NCBI GenBank assembly: GCA_949752795.1
Contig: OX457058.1
Coordinates: 154,824,353 to 154,888,352 of the forward strand
Origin: Hyperoodon ampullatus
Lineage: Eukaryota; Chordata; Mammalia; Artiodactyla; Ziphiidae
Reading direction: 5' to 3'
DNA: 64,000 nt
A program made the translations under genes and the position numbers. The notes below the pieces were generated by a model. It ran no database searches. It was not told where the DNA came from and was given only the letters and a program-made list of their open reading frames with translations. Shown one piece after another: positions 61,690-64,000 of this stretch (position 1 is its first letter; the number at the start of each line of letters is the position of its first letter).

Positions 61690-63250
61690 GGTCTCCAACA
61701 GATATTTCTATCACAGTCTTCTGTCCATTTTAACACTGGGTTGTCTTTTTCTGTTTTGGCCGTGCTGCATGGCGGCTTGTGGGACCTTAGTTCCCCGACC
61801 AGGCATTGAACTGAGGCCACGGAAGTGAAAGCGCCAAGTCCTAACCACTGGATGGACAGGGAACTTCCTTGGGTTGTCTTTTTATTGTTGAGTTATAAGA
61901 GTGCTTTATACATTCGAGATAACAAGTCTCTTATCTGCTATATGATTTTCAAATATTTTCTCTCATTCTGTGGATTGTCATTTCACTTTCTTCATAGTGT
62001 CCTTTGAAATACAAGCTTGTAATTTTGATCTAGTACAATTTATCTACTTTTTCTTTGGTTGCTTATACTTTTGGAGTCATACCCAAAAAACCACTGCCTG
62101 ATCAAAGTCTACAAAGGTTTATACCTATGTTTTTTCCTAAGAATTTTATAGCTGTAACTCTTATATTTAGGTCTTTGATCCATTTCGAGTAATTTTTCTG
62201 TACATGGTATAAGGCAGGGATCCAAGCTAGTCCTTTTACATGTGGACGTCCAGTTCCCTCCACACCATTTTTTTAAAAAGGTCATTCTTTCCCCCCCTTG
62301 AATTATCTACTCTTGTAAAAAAAATCAACTGACCATAAATGTAAGGGTTTATTTCTGGACTCTCAATTATATTCCACTGATCTCCAACTTTGTTCTTCTT
62401 TTTCAAGACTTGGTCTATTCTGGGTCCCTTACATTTTCATATGAATTTTAGGATCAGCTTGTAAATATCACCAAAAAAACCAGGTGGGATTTCAATGAGT
62501 TGCACTGAATTTGCAGATCAATCTTAATATTAAGCCTTTCAATCCCTGAACATCGGATGTCTTTGCATTTATTTAAATCTTTTTTGATTTCTTTCAAAAT
62601 GTTTTGTAGTTTTCAGTGTACAAGTCTTGCACTTTTTCTGTTGCATTTTTTCTAATCATTTAATTCTTTTTGATGCTACTGTGTGCAAAAGTTGTGCTTT
62701 GATGACATCAGGGTAATCACTCTATATGCTAAGGTCATAAACATTTTCTTTTATATGCTAGAGCTTTATATTTTTTGATGTTCACATATGAATATCTAAC
62801 AACCTAGGATTGATTTTACAGAGTGGTGTGAAGTTGGGATCTATTTTTTTTTCCATACTACTTGTCTCAGCACCATTTAATAAAAAGGCAATCCATTCCC
62901 CACTGATTTGAAATGCCACCACCCTTATCTATCAAATTCCATATTCATAGTGTACTCTTTCTGGATTTTCTATTCTGCTCCATTTATATACTATCTGATC
63001 AAAATCTACTGCCTAAATAACTGTAGTTTTATGGCAAGTCTTATTATCTAATAAAGATGACTACTCCCACCTAATTTTTCTTCAAAACTGCCTTGGCTCT
63101 TCTTGGCCCTTTGCTTTTGCACATGCTTTTTAGAATCAATTTGTCAAGAAAGAAAAAGAGAGAGGGAGGGAGAAAAAGAGAAGAAAAAAACACTTGGAGG
63201 GTAGGATTTTAACTGGAACTGCATTGTCTTAAAGATCAATTTGAGGAAAC
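61690..63250 (-). repeat. old L1M, ORF2 region
   Basis: The inverted ORF2/3' end is recognisable from GGGTTGTCTTTTTATTGTTG, ATTTTCTCTCATTCTGTGGA and TTTAGGTCTTTGATCCATTT. A second run in the same order near 62700-63100 includes GCACCATTTAATAAAAAGGC. It is strongly decayed and broken by the SINE at 61751-61869. Confidence 0.75.
61751..61869 (-). repeat. CHR-type SINE, compact form
   Basis: Minus orientation. The target duplication TGGGTTGTCTTTTT lies at 61737-61750 and 61870-61883 and is L1 sequence. Confidence 0.94.
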
Positions 63251-63329
63251 TGACACTTGTAACACATTTTCACCTGTGAATTTTAGGAACCCAAGCTGAC
63301 TCTGTAACATATTTTGAGATAGTGGTTTT

Positions 63330-63735
63330 GTTCATTTAAAGATACGGTCTGGATCACTTAAGTGGTGGTTCACTGCAGGAAAAAAATTGTAATCTTTAAA
63401 CCTCCTTTATTTTACAAAATGATATTCTGATTTTATACACACACGCGCACACACACACACAAACACACACATCTTCTGGGTGAGCAATCTCATTTCTAGG
63501 CATTTATCCTAACAAAAAAACCCAAAAGTGTTAAGAGAAGTACAAAGGGCTCATATATCAGAAATACTGAGAAAAGTCTAAACATTATGCATGAGGATTG
63601 GTTAAATAAATTACGCTATGTATCTGTACTATGGAATTTATGCACCCTTTAAAAGAATGATGTTTGTGGGGGAGGGGCTATACAGGGGTAAGGGGAAGAA
63701 GGGTTATTATGGGATTACATGAAATCATGTGTGTG
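63330..63735 (+). repeat. old L1 3' end with CA-rich tract
   Basis: TTTCTAGGCATTTATCCTAA, ATGAGGATTGGTTAAATAAA and TACTATGGAATTTATGCACC are the old L1 ORF2 end. An imperfect (CA)n lies at 63438-63470. Confidence 0.65.
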
Positions 63736-63739
63736 AAAC

Positions 63740-63864
63740 ATTTTTTCTTTTTTTGGCCATGCCACACAGTTTGCAGGATCTTAGCTCCCGGACCAAAAAT
63801 TGAACCCGCGCCCTCGGCAGTGAAAGCACGGAGTCTTAGCCATTGGACTGCCAGGGAATTCCCC
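63740..63864 (-). repeat. CHR-type SINE, compact form
   Basis: Minus orientation. The exact target duplication TGTGTGAAAC lies at 63730-63739 and 63865-63874. Confidence 0.96.
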
Positions 63865-63948
63865 TGTGTGAAACTTCTGAAAATTGTAAAGCACTACAGA
63901 ATTTACAGAATCTTTCATTCAACTAAAAAAAAAAATAATACATTGTAG

Positions 63949-64000
63949 GGACTTCCCTGGTGGTCCAGTGGTTAAAAATCCACCTTCAAGTGCAAGGGAC
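63949..64000 (+). repeat. CHR-type SINE, cut by window end
   Basis: GGGACTTCCCTGGTGGTCCA to the end of the window. The form cannot be told. Confidence 0.9.

Larger units (their letters stand above)
46867..64000 (-). other. SPTLC2: SPTLC2 intron 1 (partial, more than 17 kb)
   Basis: It contains many SINEs, the SEC24C pseudogene, a MaLR-type LTR and an old L1. No CpG-rich first exon is visible, so the promoter is outside. Stretches with nothing recognisable are 46900-47630, 47875-48455, 49095-49275, 49310-49785, 49950-50510, 50985-53165, 58320-59385, 59775-59860, 60075-60380, 61050-61690 and 63260-63330. Confidence 0.82.

Overview
The window is mammalian and almost certainly cetacean. The main evidence is about 38 copies of a tRNA-derived SINE whose 5' end reads G(G)GGCTTCCCTGGTGGCGCA or GGGAATTCCCTGGCGGTCCA. 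This is the CHR SINE family known from whales, hippos and ruminants. The short poly(A)-ended subtype dominates here, and I associate it with cetaceans, probably toothed whales. The species cannot be named from the sequence alone.

The host gene is SPTLC2, the catalytic subunit 2 of serine palmitoyltransferase, read on the minus strand. Eight consecutive coding exons are present, numbered 2 to 9 by comparison with the 12-exon human gene. They lie at 46672-46866, 36229-36383, 33920-34068, 31470-31594, 29893-29986, 25906-26011, 24461-24680 and 22024-22150. All have AG/GT splice borders and compatible phases. Together they encode residues 45 to about 434 of the 562-residue human protein, including the membrane segment and the pyridoxal-phosphate lysine. 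Exon 1 lies beyond position 64000. Exons 10-12 lie below position 1, because I could not find their coding sequence in the first 22 kb.

Everything else is intron and consists mostly of retroposed DNA. Positions 1-22023 (intron 9) hold a 5'-truncated L1 with the end of ORF2, a SUMO1 retrocopy, an L1 5' end with promoter and partial ORF1, and many SINEs. Positions 22151-46671 (introns 8 to 2) hold old L1, MIR and L2 pieces, a 3'-UTR-only retrocopy, two MLT1-like LTRs, a 649-bp gammaretrovirus-type solo LTR with a 4-bp target duplication, and several nested SINEs. Positions 46867-64000 (intron 1) hold a near full-length processed SEC24C pseudogene carrying a mariner MITE, a MaLR-type LTR, a tandem duplication split by a SINE, and an old L1.

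No second functional protein-coding gene, structural RNA gene or CpG-island promoter is visible. The most interesting signals are these: an inverted SINE pair placed almost symmetrically around SPTLC2 exon 2; a SINE that appears to carry a 3'-transduced segment; an L1 5' end joined directly to a SINE; a cleanly inserted mariner hairpin; a SUMO1 retro-ORF that is open but has lost its diglycine; and three perfect intronic palindromes.
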